Source: Kutzneria buriramensis (GTDB lineage Bacteria > Actinomycetota > Actinomycetes > Mycobacteriales > Pseudonocardiaceae). Taken from it: a stretch of 64,000 bases of DNA. Location of the stretch: the NCBI RefSeq assembly GCF_003387475.1, contig NZ_QUNO01000005.1:434001-498000 (forward strand). Direction: 5' to 3'. A model generated the notes under the pieces. The model was not told where the DNA came from. It saw nothing but the letters and a program-made list of their open reading frames with translations, and did no database searches. The stretch's first letter is position 1; each line of letters opens with the position of its first letter. Below are positions 1 to 8,278 of the stretch, in pieces. The position numbers were made by a program, and so were the translations under genes.

Positions 1-100
1 GTGCGGCACCGATTCCCACCCTGCGCATCTGTCACTCCCCCGCGTCGATTCCGACGCTGACGCACATTAGCGGCGGCAACCCCGGGGTCGCATCGGGGAA

Positions 101-631
101 TCACCCTGAGGTGACCGCGAAGCGGCCGGCGGCCTGGGCGGGCGTGACCCCGTCACGGCGTCCGGGCACGTCGTGCACGGCGGTGGCGCCTTCGGCCCGC
201 AGCTGCTCGGCCCCGGCGTGGCGGGCCATGACGGTGGCGTAGGCGCGGACGTCGGCGGCGGTGACGTCGGTGCGGCCGCGCCCTTCGTGCTGGTCGAGGA
301 GGGTGTCGAGGTCCGGGGCGAAACGCAGGATCGTCACCGGGACGTGGAAGCGCCGCGCGATGGCGATGAGGCGGGCGCGGGCCTCCGGGGTGACGTTGGT
401 GGACTCGGCGACCGCGGTCCGTCCGGCGGCGAGCCGGGCGACGATCCTGCGGTCGCGTTCCGCGAAGATCCGACCGTCGTCGGCGTCGACGAGTTCCACG
501 CGGATCTCGTCGCTGGAGACCACGGCAGCCGCGTCGAGCCGCCCGCGCGCGATCAGTGCCCGAACGAAGCTGGTCTTGCCGGACGCCGGCGGGCCCACGA
601 GGACCACGAGACCCGCCGGCACGTGGATCAC
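101..631 (-). CDS. AAA-type P-loop kinase-like ATPase
   Basis: A 176-residue protein with a Walker A motif GPPASGKT at residues 13-20 directly after a hydrophobic first strand, the layout of small zeta-toxin/polynucleotide-kinase-like P-loop kinases. A downstream SSDEIR segment and a late arginine-rich stretch (EGRGRTD) fit a phosphoacceptor site and lid. The substrate cannot be told. The GTG start shares one base with the TAG stop of the upstream aldehyde dehydrogenase gene, so the two are probably translationally coupled and co-transcribed. The family assignment rests on the P-loop and overall size; an RNA/nucleotide kinase or a small-molecule kinase are both possible. Confidence 0.75.
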   Translation of the reverse strand: MIHVPAGLVVLVGPPASGKTSFVRALIARGRLDAAAVVSSDEIRVELVDADDGRIFAERDRRIVARLAAGRTAVAESTNVTPEARARLIAIARRFHVPVTILRFAPDLDTLLDQHEGRGRTDVTAADVRAYATVMARHAGAEQLRAEGATAVHDVPGRRDGVTPAQAAGRFAVTSG

Positions 632-2103
632 TAGTACGGGAAACCGTTCTGCTGGCCGGCGACGGTCACCCAGCGGGTCTCGGTGAACGCCTCCACGCCC
701 CACCGCCCGCCGAACCGCCCGTAGCCGCTGGACTTCACGCCGCCGAACGGCACCTGCGGCTCGTCGTCGACGGTCTGGTTGTTGACGTGCACGATGCCGG
801 TGCGCAGCCGCCGCGCGACCGCCAGCCCGCGCCGGGCGTCCTCGGTGATGACGCCGGCGGTCAGGCCGTAGTCGGTGTCGTTGGCGATGGCCAGCGCCTG
901 CTCGTCGTCGTCCACGGTGGTCACGGTGACCGCCGGCCCGAAGATCTCGTCGTTGAAGATCCGCATCTCCGGGGTGACGTCGGCGAGCACCGTCGCCGGG
1001 TAGCGCGACCCGTCGGCGTCCCCGCCGCCGGCCCGCAGCGACGCGCCGGCGTCGATCGCCTCGGCCACCAGCGCGGACACCCGCTGCGCGGCGGTCGCGC
1101 TGATCAGAGGCCCGATCACCGTGCCGGGATCGGTCGGGTCGCCGTGCGGCAGCGATGCCGCCTTGGCCGCCAGCTTCTCGGTGAACTCGGCGGCGACCGC
1201 CCGGTGCACCAGCACCCGGTCCGCGGACATGCAGATCTGGCCGGCGTTGTGGAAGGAGGCGAACGTCGCCGCGTTCACGGCGTAGTCGACGTCGGCGTCG
1301 TCCAGCACCAGCAGCGCGTTCTTGCCGCCCAGTTCGAGAATCGCGGGCTTGATGTGCTCGGCCGCGGTGGTGCCGATGATCCGTCCGACCTTGGTCGACC
1401 CGGTGAAGTTGACGACCCGGACCCGCTTGTCCGCGATCAGGGTGCGCGCGACCTCGGCCGCGTCGGCGGGCGCGTTCGTCACGACGTTCAGCACGCCCTC
1501 GGGCAGGCCGGCCTCGCGCAGGACGTCGGCGATGAACAGCCCGCACGCGATCGGCGCGTCCTCGCTGGGCTTGAGCACCACGGTGTTGCCGACCGCGAGC
1601 GGCACCGCCAGCGACCGCGTGCCCAGGATGATCGGCGCGTTCCACGGCGCGAACGCCGCCACCACGCCGACCGGCTGCCGTAAGGCGAGCGAGAGCTGGT
1701 TCTCGGTCTCGGTGGACAGCACCTCGCCGAGCGGCTGGCCGATCGAGGACGCGGCGTCGCGCAGGATGCCGGCGGCCAGGCCCACGTTGAAGCCGGCCCA
1801 GCCGGCGACGCCGCCGACCTCCTCGGCCATCAGCGCGGTCGCCTCGGCCGCCTTGGCCTCCATCAGGTCGGCGGCCCTGAGGAAGATCCGCCGCCGGGTC
1901 GCCGGGGAGGTGGCCGCCCAGGCCGGGAACGCCCGCTGGGCGGCGTCGACCGCGCGGGTGACGTCGGCGGCGCCGGCGGCCGCCACCACCGCGTACACCT
2001 CGCCGGTGTACGGGTTGAGATCCTCCGCCGTGCGGCCGTCCAGCGCCGGGACGTCCTCGCCGCCGATGACCAGGTCTCGTTTGATCGTCACAAGTCGCTC
2101 CAT
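631..2103 (-). CDS. NAD(P)-dependent aldehyde dehydrogenase, aromatic-aldehyde type
   Basis: A full-length 490-residue aldehyde dehydrogenase that oxidises an aldehyde to its acid with NAD(P). The oxyanion-hole Asn is in PWNAP (Asn155), the general base Glu in ELGGK (Glu257) and the catalytic Cys in GQICMS (Cys291). The APWNAPIILGTR stretch resembles salicylaldehyde/vanillin dehydrogenases, so an aromatic aldehyde is the likely substrate (inference). The ATG at 2103 is chosen because the family starts here; the open frame upstream reads through the divergent marR gene and is not coding. It is divergent from the MarR gene at 2210, with a perfect operator-like palindrome just upstream of its start, and is followed by the overlapping P-loop kinase gene. 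Confidence 0.93.
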   Translation of the reverse strand: MERLVTIKRDLVIGGEDVPALDGRTAEDLNPYTGEVYAVVAAAGAADVTRAVDAAQRAFPAWAATSPATRRRIFLRAADLMEAKAAEATALMAEEVGGVAGWAGFNVGLAAGILRDAASSIGQPLGEVLSTETENQLSLALRQPVGVVAAFAPWNAPIILGTRSLAVPLAVGNTVVLKPSEDAPIACGLFIADVLREAGLPEGVLNVVTNAPADAAEVARTLIADKRVRVVNFTGSTKVGRIIGTTAAEHIKPAILELGGKNALLVLDDADVDYAVNAATFASFHNAGQICMSADRVLVHRAVAAEFTEKLAAKAASLPHGDPTDPGTVIGPLISATAAQRVSALVAEAIDAGASLRAGGGDADGSRYPATVLADVTPEMRIFNDEIFGPAVTVTTVDDDEQALAIANDTDYGLTAGVITEDARRGLAVARRLRTGIVHVNNQTVDDEPQVPFGGVKSSGYGRFGGRWGVEAFTETRWVTVAGQQNGFPY

Positions 2104-2119
2104 GTGTTCCCAGAAGGAT

Positions 2120-2136
2120 TGTGCGCACTGCGCACA
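2120..2136. promoter_or_regulatory. Perfect palindrome, candidate MarR operator
   Basis: TGTGCGCACTGCGCACA is an 8-bp perfect inverted repeat around one central base. It lies 16 nt upstream of the aldehyde dehydrogenase ATG and inside the 106-bp divergent region shared with the marR gene. Size and placement fit a MarR dimer site that would block dehydrogenase transcription until a phenolic or aldehyde ligand releases the repressor. The site is seen directly; its owner is inferred from adjacency. Confidence 0.65.
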
Positions 2137-2209
2137 GACATTCGCGATACGCACAGTGTGGCCCCGGTGACACGCGGCCGTCAAGCCGGAGAACGTTGAA
2201 ATTCGTACT

Positions 2210-2683
2210 ATGTCCGACATGGCGGACCCGACCTGGCTGGACCGACGGGAACTGACGGCGTGGAAGCAGTTCCTGAGCGCGGGCGCCGTGATCAACCGGC
2301 TGGTCGACCAGCAGCTGAAGCAGGACGCCGGCCTGTCCCACCCGCAGTTCGAGGTGCTGGCGCGGCTGGCCGACTCCCCCGACGGCCGGCTGCGCATGAC
2401 CGAGCTCGCCGGCGCGGCGCTGACGTCCAAGAGCGGCCTCACCTACCAGGTCGGCCAACTCGAGAAGGCCGGCTTCGTCGCGCGCGAGGGTTGCCCGAGC
2501 GACGAGCGTGGCATCGTCGCAGCCCTCACGGAACGGGGCCGGGAGAAGCTGCGCGAGGCCGCCGTCGGCCATGCCGCGCTGGTGCGCGAGCTCTTCGTGG
2601 ACGGAATGAGCCGCAAGGAGTTCGGCGCGCTGGCCGAGGGAATGGACGCCCTGCACCGGAACATGAAGAACCGCTCGGGGTGA
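2210..2683 (+). CDS. MarR-family transcriptional repressor
   Basis: A 157-residue winged-helix protein. The sequence has the MarR layout: N-terminal dimerisation helix, HTH with recognition helix in LTSKSGLTYQVGQLEKAG, and a wing with the family-typical SDERG (residues about 90-95). MarR proteins usually repress divergent genes and respond to small aromatic ligands; the divergent neighbour is an aromatic-type aldehyde dehydrogenase. A TACTAT box at 2206-2211 could be a -10 element giving a leaderless message starting at the second ATG (2219), which would shorten the protein by three residues. No good Shine-Dalgarno precedes either ATG. Confidence 0.9.
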   Translation: MSDMADPTWLDRRELTAWKQFLSAGAVINRLVDQQLKQDAGLSHPQFEVLARLADSPDGRLRMTELAGAALTSKSGLTYQVGQLEKAGFVAREGCPSDERGIVAALTERGREKLREAAVGHAALVRELFVDGMSRKEFGALAEGMDALHRNMKNRSG

Positions 2684-2727
2684 CGGCTTGACGGCCGCCG
2701 CCGCGGCGCGTGACACTAGGCCGCATC

Positions 2728-2741
2728 GGAGAGCGCTCTCC
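2728..2741. promoter_or_regulatory. LacI/CebR-type operator, box 1
   Basis: GGAGAGCGCTCTCC is a perfect 14-bp palindrome. Its AGCGCT core and purine/pyrimidine flanks match the CebR/CelR cellulose-utilisation operator pattern (TGGGAGCGCTCCCA) of actinomycetes. It lies about 120 bp upstream of the secreted GH3 gene. Confidence 0.6.
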
Positions 2742-2750
2742 AACTAGCCC

Positions 2751-2777
2751 GGATCGGCTACCCACGGTGGCCGATCC
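2751..2777. terminator. Hairpin between marR and GH3 genes
   Basis: GGATCGGC and GCCGATCC form an 8-bp perfect stem with an 11-nt loop, about 70 nt after the marR stop. There is no U tract, which is common for actinomycete terminators. It may end marR transcription or be part of the GH3 promoter region. Confidence 0.35.
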
Positions 2778-2828
2778 GCCCCTGCGTACGGCTTTGTGCT
2801 GACTTCTGGTCACCGATCCAGCCGATCG

Positions 2829-2842
2829 GGAGAGCGCTCCAT
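2829..2842. promoter_or_regulatory. LacI/CebR-type operator, box 2
   Basis: GGAGAGCGCTCCAT repeats the AGCGCT core and left arm of the box at 2728, about 101 bp further on (ten helical turns). It sits 19 nt before the GH3 start codon, so bound repressor would block the transcript leader. Paired sites at helical spacing suggest looping or cooperative repression. Confidence 0.55.
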
Positions 2843-2861
2843 CAACCCTGCGGGAGACGGT

Positions 2862-5800
2862 ATGCCCAGCCCTCGCGGCGCGACGACGCGCCGGTTCCGC
2901 CTGCTCTGCACCGCGTTCGCGATCATCGTGGCGGCCGGCGGGCTCGTCGCCACCGGCCCTTCGGCGCACGCCGCGCCGACCCTGCTGTCCCAAGGCAAAC
3001 CCGCCACCGCGTCCTCGGTCAACGGCGGCAACTCCGCCGCCGCGGCGGTGGACGGCGACACCGGCACGCGCTGGGAGAGCGCGTGGTCGGACCCCCAGTG
3101 GTTGCAGGTCGACCTCGGCGCGACGGCGTCCATCACGCAGGTGGTGCTCCAGTGGGAGACCGCGTCGGCGAAGGCGTACCAGATCCAGACGTCCACCGAC
3201 GGCGCCAACTGGACCAGTATCTACAGCACCACCACCGGCCCCGGCGGCACCGAAACCCTCACTGTCACCGGCTCAGGCCGCTATGTCCGCCTCAGTGGCA
3301 CCCAGCGCAACACGGGCTACGGCTACAGCCTGTGGGAGTTCCAGGTCTACGGCACCGCCGGCAGCGGCTCGTGCGGCACGAACGCCGCCCTGAACAAGCC
3401 GGCCACCGCCTCCTCCACGGAGAACGCCGGCACGCCGGCCAGCGCCGCGTTCGACGGCAACACCGGGACGCGCTGGTCCAGCGCCGCGAGCGATCCCCAG
3501 TGGCTGCAAGTGGATCTGGGCAGCAGCCAGACCCTCTGCCAGGTCTCGCTGAACTGGGAGACGGCGTACGCCAGCGCCTTCCAGATCCAGGTCTCCGCCG
3601 ACGGCGCCAACTGGTCCAGCGTCTACACGACCACCACCGGCGCCGGCGGCACGCAGACCCTCAACGTCAGCGGAACCGGCCGCTACGTGCGGATGTACGG
3701 CACCGCTCGCGGCACCGGATACGGCTACAGCCTCTGGGAATTCGCCGTCTTCACCACCGGCGGCGGCGGTGGCGGCGGCAGCTGCGCGGACCCGGTGATC
3801 TCGGGGTTCGCGCCGGTGAAGGCCTCCTCGTACGCCGGGGCGAACGCGCCCGCGGCCGCGCTGGACGGCCGGTCCACCACGCGCTGGGAGAGCGCCGCCA
3901 GCGATCCGCAGTGGCTCCAGGTCGATCTCGGCGGCACCGCCGCGATCAGCTGCGTCGTGCTGACCTGGGAAACCGCTTACGCCTCCGCGTACCGCATCGA
4001 GGTCTCGCCGGACGCCACCAACTGGACCAGCATCTACTCCACCACCGCCGGCCAGGGCGGCACCGAGACCCTCAAGATCACCGGCACCGGCCGCTACATC
4101 CGCCTGTACGGCACCGCACGCGCCACCGGATACGGCTACAGCCTGTGGGAATTCCAGGTGCACGGCACGGTCGACACCTCCACGTCCACGCCGCCGCTGC
4201 TCTCCCCGCCGACCAAGGCGCCCGCCACCACCGGCCAGTTCGCGCTGTCCGCGCCCGCGAACAACGCGATGGTGACCGACACCCGCCGCCCCACCTTCTC
4301 CTGGGCCGCCGTCGCCGGGGCCGCGCACTACCAGGTGTGGCTCAACATCAGCCGTGCCGACTACGACTTCACCGCGTCGGGCAACCTGCTCGACTTCTAC
4401 ACCAAGGTCGCCGAGCCGGCCGGCACCAGCTACACGCCGACGTGGGACATCTCGGATCGCTGGACCTACAAGTGGTTCGTGGTCTCGGTCGACGGCGGCG
4501 GGGCCACCAAGGCGTCGAACGTCAACACGTTCAGCCTGTACCTGCCGGACGTCGCCGCGGCGTCCGACGGCGTGCCGATCGTCAACGGCGCGCGGGACCT
4601 GAACAAGGACGGCACGATCGAGCCGTACGAGGACTGGCGGCAGCCGATCGCCACCCGCGTCAACGACCTGCTCGGTCGGATGACGTTGCAGGAGAAGGCG
4701 TACCAGATGTTCTACAACAACCAGGTCTACCCGCAGTCGGGCTGGATCTTCGGGCCGGCGCAGCCGCAGGACCTGGACGGTTTCCTCAAGGCGTCGGCGG
4801 GAACCCGGCTCGGCATCCCGCCGATCGCCGCCGGCGACACCATCATCGGTTACCAGACCACGTATCCGGCGCAGAGCGCGTTGGCCGCCGGGCAGGACTA
4901 CGCCCTGGACTACAAGCTCGGCGACATGCAGCGGCGCGAGGAGGTCCAGGCCGGCGCACGCGGCACGCTCGGGCCGCTGGCCGAGGTCGGCACGAAGGTG
5001 CTCTACCCCCGGATCCAGGAGGGCAACGGCGAGAACGCCCAGGTCGCGGCGGCGCAGGTGCGGGCGCTGGTGTCCGGCATGCAGGGCGGTCCGGAGCTCA
5101 ACCCGCAGTCGGTGCTGGTGACCGTCAAGCACTGGCCCGGCGAGGGCGCGGGCGGCGAGGCCGGCGTCGTGTTCGACGGCACCACCATCAAGTACACGAT
5201 GATCCCGTGGACGGCGGCCATCGAGGCCAACGCCGGCAGCATCATGACCGGCTACGCCGGCGCGTCCTTCCTCGACCCGAGCGGCGCGGGGGCCGGCAAC
5301 AGCGCGCCGATCATGAACTACCTGCGGCAGAACATGGGCTACACCGGGCTGATCACCACCGACTGGCTGCCGTCGGGCGCGTGGGTGAGCGCCGCCAATG
5401 CCGGCGCTGACGTAATGGGCGGGGCCGATCCCGGCGCGGCCGGCTTCTCCCTCGACACCTTCGCCAGCAGCGTGCCGCAGGCGCGGATCGACGACTCGGT
5501 GCGGCAGATCCTCACCGTGAAGTTCAAGCTGGGCATCTTCGACCACCCGTACGGGGATCCGGCCAACGCGCCGTACCGGTTCCACCAGCCCTCGTACGCG
5601 GCGCTGGCCAACCAGGCGTCGCGGGAATCCATGACCCTGCTGAAGAACGACGGCGTGCTGCCGGTCAAGCTCAACGCCGGCGACAACATCGTCGTCACCG
5701 GCGCGCGGGCCGCCGACGGCGCGGCCTGCTGCCTGTGGACCAGCTACTTCCACCAGGACTACGGGTCGCTGGACTTCCTGGACGCCATCAAGGCGAGGGC

Positions 5801-6347
5801 GGCTCAGGCCGGGGTGAACGTGTACCAGGACACGTCGCCGACACCGCCCAAACTCGCCGTCGTGGCGGTCGGCGAGGCGTCGTACACGCACGCCACCAAC
5901 TGGGTGAAGGAGCAGCCGTACCTGCCGCCGGACCAGGTGGCGCTGATCCAGAACTACAAGAACCAGGGCATACCGGTGGTCGTGCTGCTGGTGCTGCCGC
6001 GGCCGTACGTGATCTCCGACTGGAACGGCCTGGCCGACGCCATCGTGGTCACCTATCGCGGCGGCGAGGAGATGGGGCCGGCGGCGGCGAGCCTGCTGTT
6101 CGGCGACTACACGCCGCGCGGCAAGCTCCCCTGGCAGCTGCCGGCCTCGCTAGACCAGGTGCTCAAGCCCGGCGGCACCGACGTGCCGGCCGACGCCGTG
6201 GAGAGCTGGGACCTCCCGTACGACCTGGGGGCCACCGACGCCGAGCGGGCCGACATCCGGGCCCGCATCGGGGCCGGGCAGCCGGTGCCGCCGACGTACG
6301 GCAAGCCCTTGTACCAGTACGGATCCGGCTTGCAGGGCTGGCACTGA
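2862..6347 (+). CDS. Secreted GH3 beta-glycosidase with three discoidin (F5/8C) domains
   Basis: An 1161-residue extracellular enzyme. A Sec signal peptide (residues 1-37, ending AHA) is followed by three near-identical F5/8-type C (discoidin/CBM32-like) domains at roughly 40-163, 170-298 and 310-435, the last two separated by a poly-Gly linker. A fibronectin-like module (about 460-560) follows, then GH3 N- and C-terminal domains (about 577-900 and 917-1157). The KHWPGEG motif and the candidate nucleophile Asp834 in LITTDW are present, so a retaining beta-glucosidase or xylosidase is likely. The ATG at 2862 has a GGGAG ribosome site. Two CebR-like boxes upstream suggest induction by plant oligosaccharides. 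The three binding domains suggest attachment to a polymer or cell wall. Exact substrate unknown. Confidence 0.9.
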   Translation: MPSPRGATTRRFRLLCTAFAIIVAAGGLVATGPSAHAAPTLLSQGKPATASSVNGGNSAAAAVDGDTGTRWESAWSDPQWLQVDLGATASITQVVLQWETASAKAYQIQTSTDGANWTSIYSTTTGPGGTETLTVTGSGRYVRLSGTQRNTGYGYSLWEFQVYGTAGSGSCGTNAALNKPATASSTENAGTPASAAFDGNTGTRWSSAASDPQWLQVDLGSSQTLCQVSLNWETAYASAFQIQVSADGANWSSVYTTTTGAGGTQTLNVSGTGRYVRMYGTARGTGYGYSLWEFAVFTTGGGGGGGSCADPVISGFAPVKASSYAGANAPAAALDGRSTTRWESAASDPQWLQVDLGGTAAISCVVLTWETAYASAYRIEVSPDATNWTSIYSTTAGQGGTETLKITGTGRYIRLYGTARATGYGYSLWEFQVHGTVDTSTSTPPLLSPPTKAPATTGQFALSAPANNAMVTDTRRPTFSWAAVAGAAHYQVWLNISRADYDFTASGNLLDFYTKVAEPAGTSYTPTWDISDRWTYKWFVVSVDGGGATKASNVNTFSLYLPDVAAASDGVPIVNGARDLNKDGTIEPYEDWRQPIATRVNDLLGRMTLQEKAYQMFYNNQVYPQSGWIFGPAQPQDLDGFLKASAGTRLGIPPIAAGDTIIGYQTTYPAQSALAAGQDYALDYKLGDMQRREEVQAGARGTLGPLAEVGTKVLYPRIQEGNGENAQVAAAQVRALVSGMQGGPELNPQSVLVTVKHWPGEGAGGEAGVVFDGTTIKYTMIPWTAAIEANAGSIMTGYAGASFLDPSGAGAGNSAPIMNYLRQNMGYTGLITTDWLPSGAWVSAANAGADVMGGADPGAAGFSLDTFASSVPQARIDDSVRQILTVKFKLGIFDHPYGDPANAPYRFHQPSYAALANQASRESMTLLKNDGVLPVKLNAGDNIVVTGARAADGAACCLWTSYFHQDYGSLDFLDAIKARAAQAGVNVYQDTSPTPPKLAVVAVGEASYTHATNWVKEQPYLPPDQVALIQNYKNQGIPVVVLLVLPRPYVISDWNGLADAIVVTYRGGEEMGPAAASLLFGDYTPRGKLPWQLPASLDQVLKPGGTDVPADAVESWDLPYDLGATDAERADIRARIGAGQPVPPTYGKPLYQYGSGLQGWH

Positions 6348-6374
6348 CCGGCAACTTCGCGGATTCGCCTCCGC

Positions 6375-6406
6375 TGCCTCCCGAGGAGTGGGACCCTCGG
6401 GAGGCA
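6375..6406 (+). terminator. 12-bp perfect stem-loop spanning the next gene's ribosome site
   Basis: The arms 6375-6386 and 6395-6406 (TGCCTCCCGAGG and its exact complement) form a 12-bp stem with an 8-nt loop. The right arm contains the GGGAGG Shine-Dalgarno and ends on the A of the amine oxidase ATG. It can serve as the GH3 terminator, as a translational block on the amine oxidase, or both. Confidence 0.65.
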
Positions 6407-7980
6407 TGAGGGGGATTTCGAGGCGGGACTTCCTGTCCGCGGTCGGCGTCGCCGGCGGGGCGGGCGCGATGTTCGCGACGATGGGGGCGCTCGGACTGGC
6501 CCCGACGGCCATGGGCGCGCCGGCCTACGTGCCGCCGCGGCCGTCCGACTTCCGGCTGACCGGCCGTGCGGCGGCCAAGGTGGTCGTTCTCGGCGGCGGC
6601 ATCGCCGGCCTGGCCAGCGCGTACGAGCTCGGCAAGGCCGGCTACGACTGCACGGTGCTGGAGGCGCGGGACATCGCCGGCGGCCGCAACTTCACCGTGC
6701 GCGGCGGCACCCGGCAGACCGATCTCGACGGCAACACCCAGGTCGCCCGGTTCGCCGACGGCGAGTACATGAACGCCGGCCCGGCGCGGATCGCGCAGTG
6801 GATGGTGACCCTGGACTACTGCCGGGAGCTCGGCATCCCGATCGAGGTGTTCACCAACGAGAACGCCAGCGCCCTGATCTACAACGAGCAGGCCGGCATG
6901 ACCGCGCCGGTCCGGTACCGCACCGCCAAGGCCGACATGTACGGCTACGTCGGCGAACTGCTGGCGAAGGCGACGAACCAGGGCGCGCTGGACGGCGACC
7001 TGACCGCCGTCGACAAGGAGCGGCTGCTGACGTTCCTCCAGGACTGGGGTTCGCTCGGCAAGACCGACTACCGGTACACCGGGTCGTTCCGGCGCGGCTT
7101 CTCGCCGGATCCCGGCGCGGCCGACCAGACCGGCACCGCGCTCGGGCCGCCGCCGTCGCTGTCGGACGTGTTCGCCAGCAACGTCGGCCGGACCTTCTCG
7201 TTCGAGTTCGAGTACCAGTACGCGATGCTGATGTTCCAGCCGGTCGGCGGCATGGACCGGATCCCCGCCGCGCTGGTGCGGGAGATCGGCCCCGGCCGGG
7301 TGCGGACCGGCTGCGTGGTCACCGGCATCACCAACCGGGACGACGGCGTCTCCGTGACGTACATCTGTGAGGGCGTCCAGCGCCGGATCGACGCCGACTA
7401 CTGCATCTCCGCGATGCCGCCCAACATCACCGCGCGGATCCCGCACAACCTCGGCGCGGACGTGCAGGCCGCGCTGGCGGCGTTCCCCGTGGAGAAGGTC
7501 GGCAAGATCGGCCTGGAGTACCGCAGCCGGTGGTGGGAGACCGACTACCGGATCTACGGCGGCATCACCGAGACCGACATGGACGTGGAGCACATCTGGT
7601 ACCCCTCGCACGGTTACCACGGTCCGCGCGGGGTGCTGATCGGCTACTACAACACGAAGGAGGACGCCGTCGCGTACGGCCAACTCACGCCGCCGCAACG
7701 GGAGGCCCGCGCCGTGGCGCAGGGTGTGAAGATCCACGGCTCGAAGTACCGGACCGAGCTGGCCAGTTCGTTCTCGGTCGCCTGGCACCGCACGCCGCAT
7801 ATCGAGAGCGGCTGGTCGATCTTGTTCGGCACGCAGCCGTACGAGCTGCTCAACCGGCCGCAGGGGCGGGTGTACTTCGCCGGCGACTGGCTGACCTGGC
7901 TCGTCACCTGGCAGGCCGGCGCCTTCGACTCCGCGCGGCGGGTCGTCACCGAGCTGCACCAGCGGGTGCTGAAAACCTGA
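6406..7980 (+). CDS. Tat-exported flavin amine oxidase
   Basis: A 524-residue flavin monoamine oxidase-family enzyme. SRRDF near the N-terminus followed by a hydrophobic stretch is a Tat signal, so the protein is exported folded with FAD. The FAD-binding GGGIAGLASAYELGKAG and the ARDIAGGR second motif lie at about 65-100, and the C-terminal FAD motif is in GRVYFAGDW. It probably oxidises an amine or L-amino acid to the imine with release of H2O2; the substrate is unknown. The ATG at 6406 is used; a GTG at 6388 would add six residues and lies in the loop of the hairpin that masks the ribosome site. A related enzyme is encoded at 10061-11695. The T-box leader begins right after its stop. Confidence 0.88.
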   Translation: MRGISRRDFLSAVGVAGGAGAMFATMGALGLAPTAMGAPAYVPPRPSDFRLTGRAAAKVVVLGGGIAGLASAYELGKAGYDCTVLEARDIAGGRNFTVRGGTRQTDLDGNTQVARFADGEYMNAGPARIAQWMVTLDYCRELGIPIEVFTNENASALIYNEQAGMTAPVRYRTAKADMYGYVGELLAKATNQGALDGDLTAVDKERLLTFLQDWGSLGKTDYRYTGSFRRGFSPDPGAADQTGTALGPPPSLSDVFASNVGRTFSFEFEYQYAMLMFQPVGGMDRIPAALVREIGPGRVRTGCVVTGITNRDDGVSVTYICEGVQRRIDADYCISAMPPNITARIPHNLGADVQAALAAFPVEKVGKIGLEYRSRWWETDYRIYGGITETDMDVEHIWYPSHGYHGPRGVLIGYYNTKEDAVAYGQLTPPQREARAVAQGVKIHGSKYRTELASSFSVAWHRTPHIESGWSILFGTQPYELLNRPQGRVYFAGDWLTWLVTWQAGAFDSARRVVTELHQRVLKT

Positions 7981-8014
7981 GGCGCTGCGACGTCGTCCGG
8001 GTTATCCTCTGCCG

Positions 8015-8278
8015 CAACACGTTGACGGAGACGAGTAGCCGGGATCGACGCGAGTCGGAGAGAGCCGCCGGGAGCTGCGAAGGCGGTCTCGGGTCCCCCG
8101 TGCGAAGACCCTCCCGAGTGCGGGGAGAAACGGCGCCGCGCGCCCAATGCCCCGCCGGCCGGCCCCCGTGATCGGGCCGCGACGAGGTTCCCGTCACCGG
8201 GGACGAAAGTGCGGTGGCACCGCGAGTTTCCCTTCTCGCCCGCACTCCCAAGGGGCCGACTCGACCACTGGAGTGGCG
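8015..8278 (+). ncRNA. T-box riboswitch, translational type, Asp specifier
   Basis: A T-box leader in front of a tRNA synthetase gene. The invariant bulge TGGCACC (8215-8221) is flanked by helix AGTGCGG/CCGCACT (8208-8214 with 8240-8246) and inner helix GCGAG/CTCGC (8222-8226 with 8235-8239). Upstream is a Stem I with an AGAGA bulge and GC-rich apical loop (about 8060-8090). GAC at 8107-8109, in a CGAAGACC internal loop, is the candidate Asp specifier codon. There is no terminator. Instead CACTCC (8243-8248) can pair with GGAGTG (8270-8275), which holds the Shine-Dalgarno, and this excludes the anti-sequestrator helix. Uncharged tRNA-Asp would therefore free the ribosome site. A TATCCT at 8003-8008 may be the -10 element. 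Confidence 0.88.

Noticed and set aside
1-100. Possible gene or repeat at the start of the window
   Set aside because: Only 100 bases without ribosome site, motif or good match to the 118-bp element; nothing can be supported.
3273-5891. Long antisense open frame over the GH3 gene
   Set aside because: High-GC shadow frame: Arg/Gly/Ala-rich translation, no domain and no ribosome site; the plus-strand GH3 explains the sequence.
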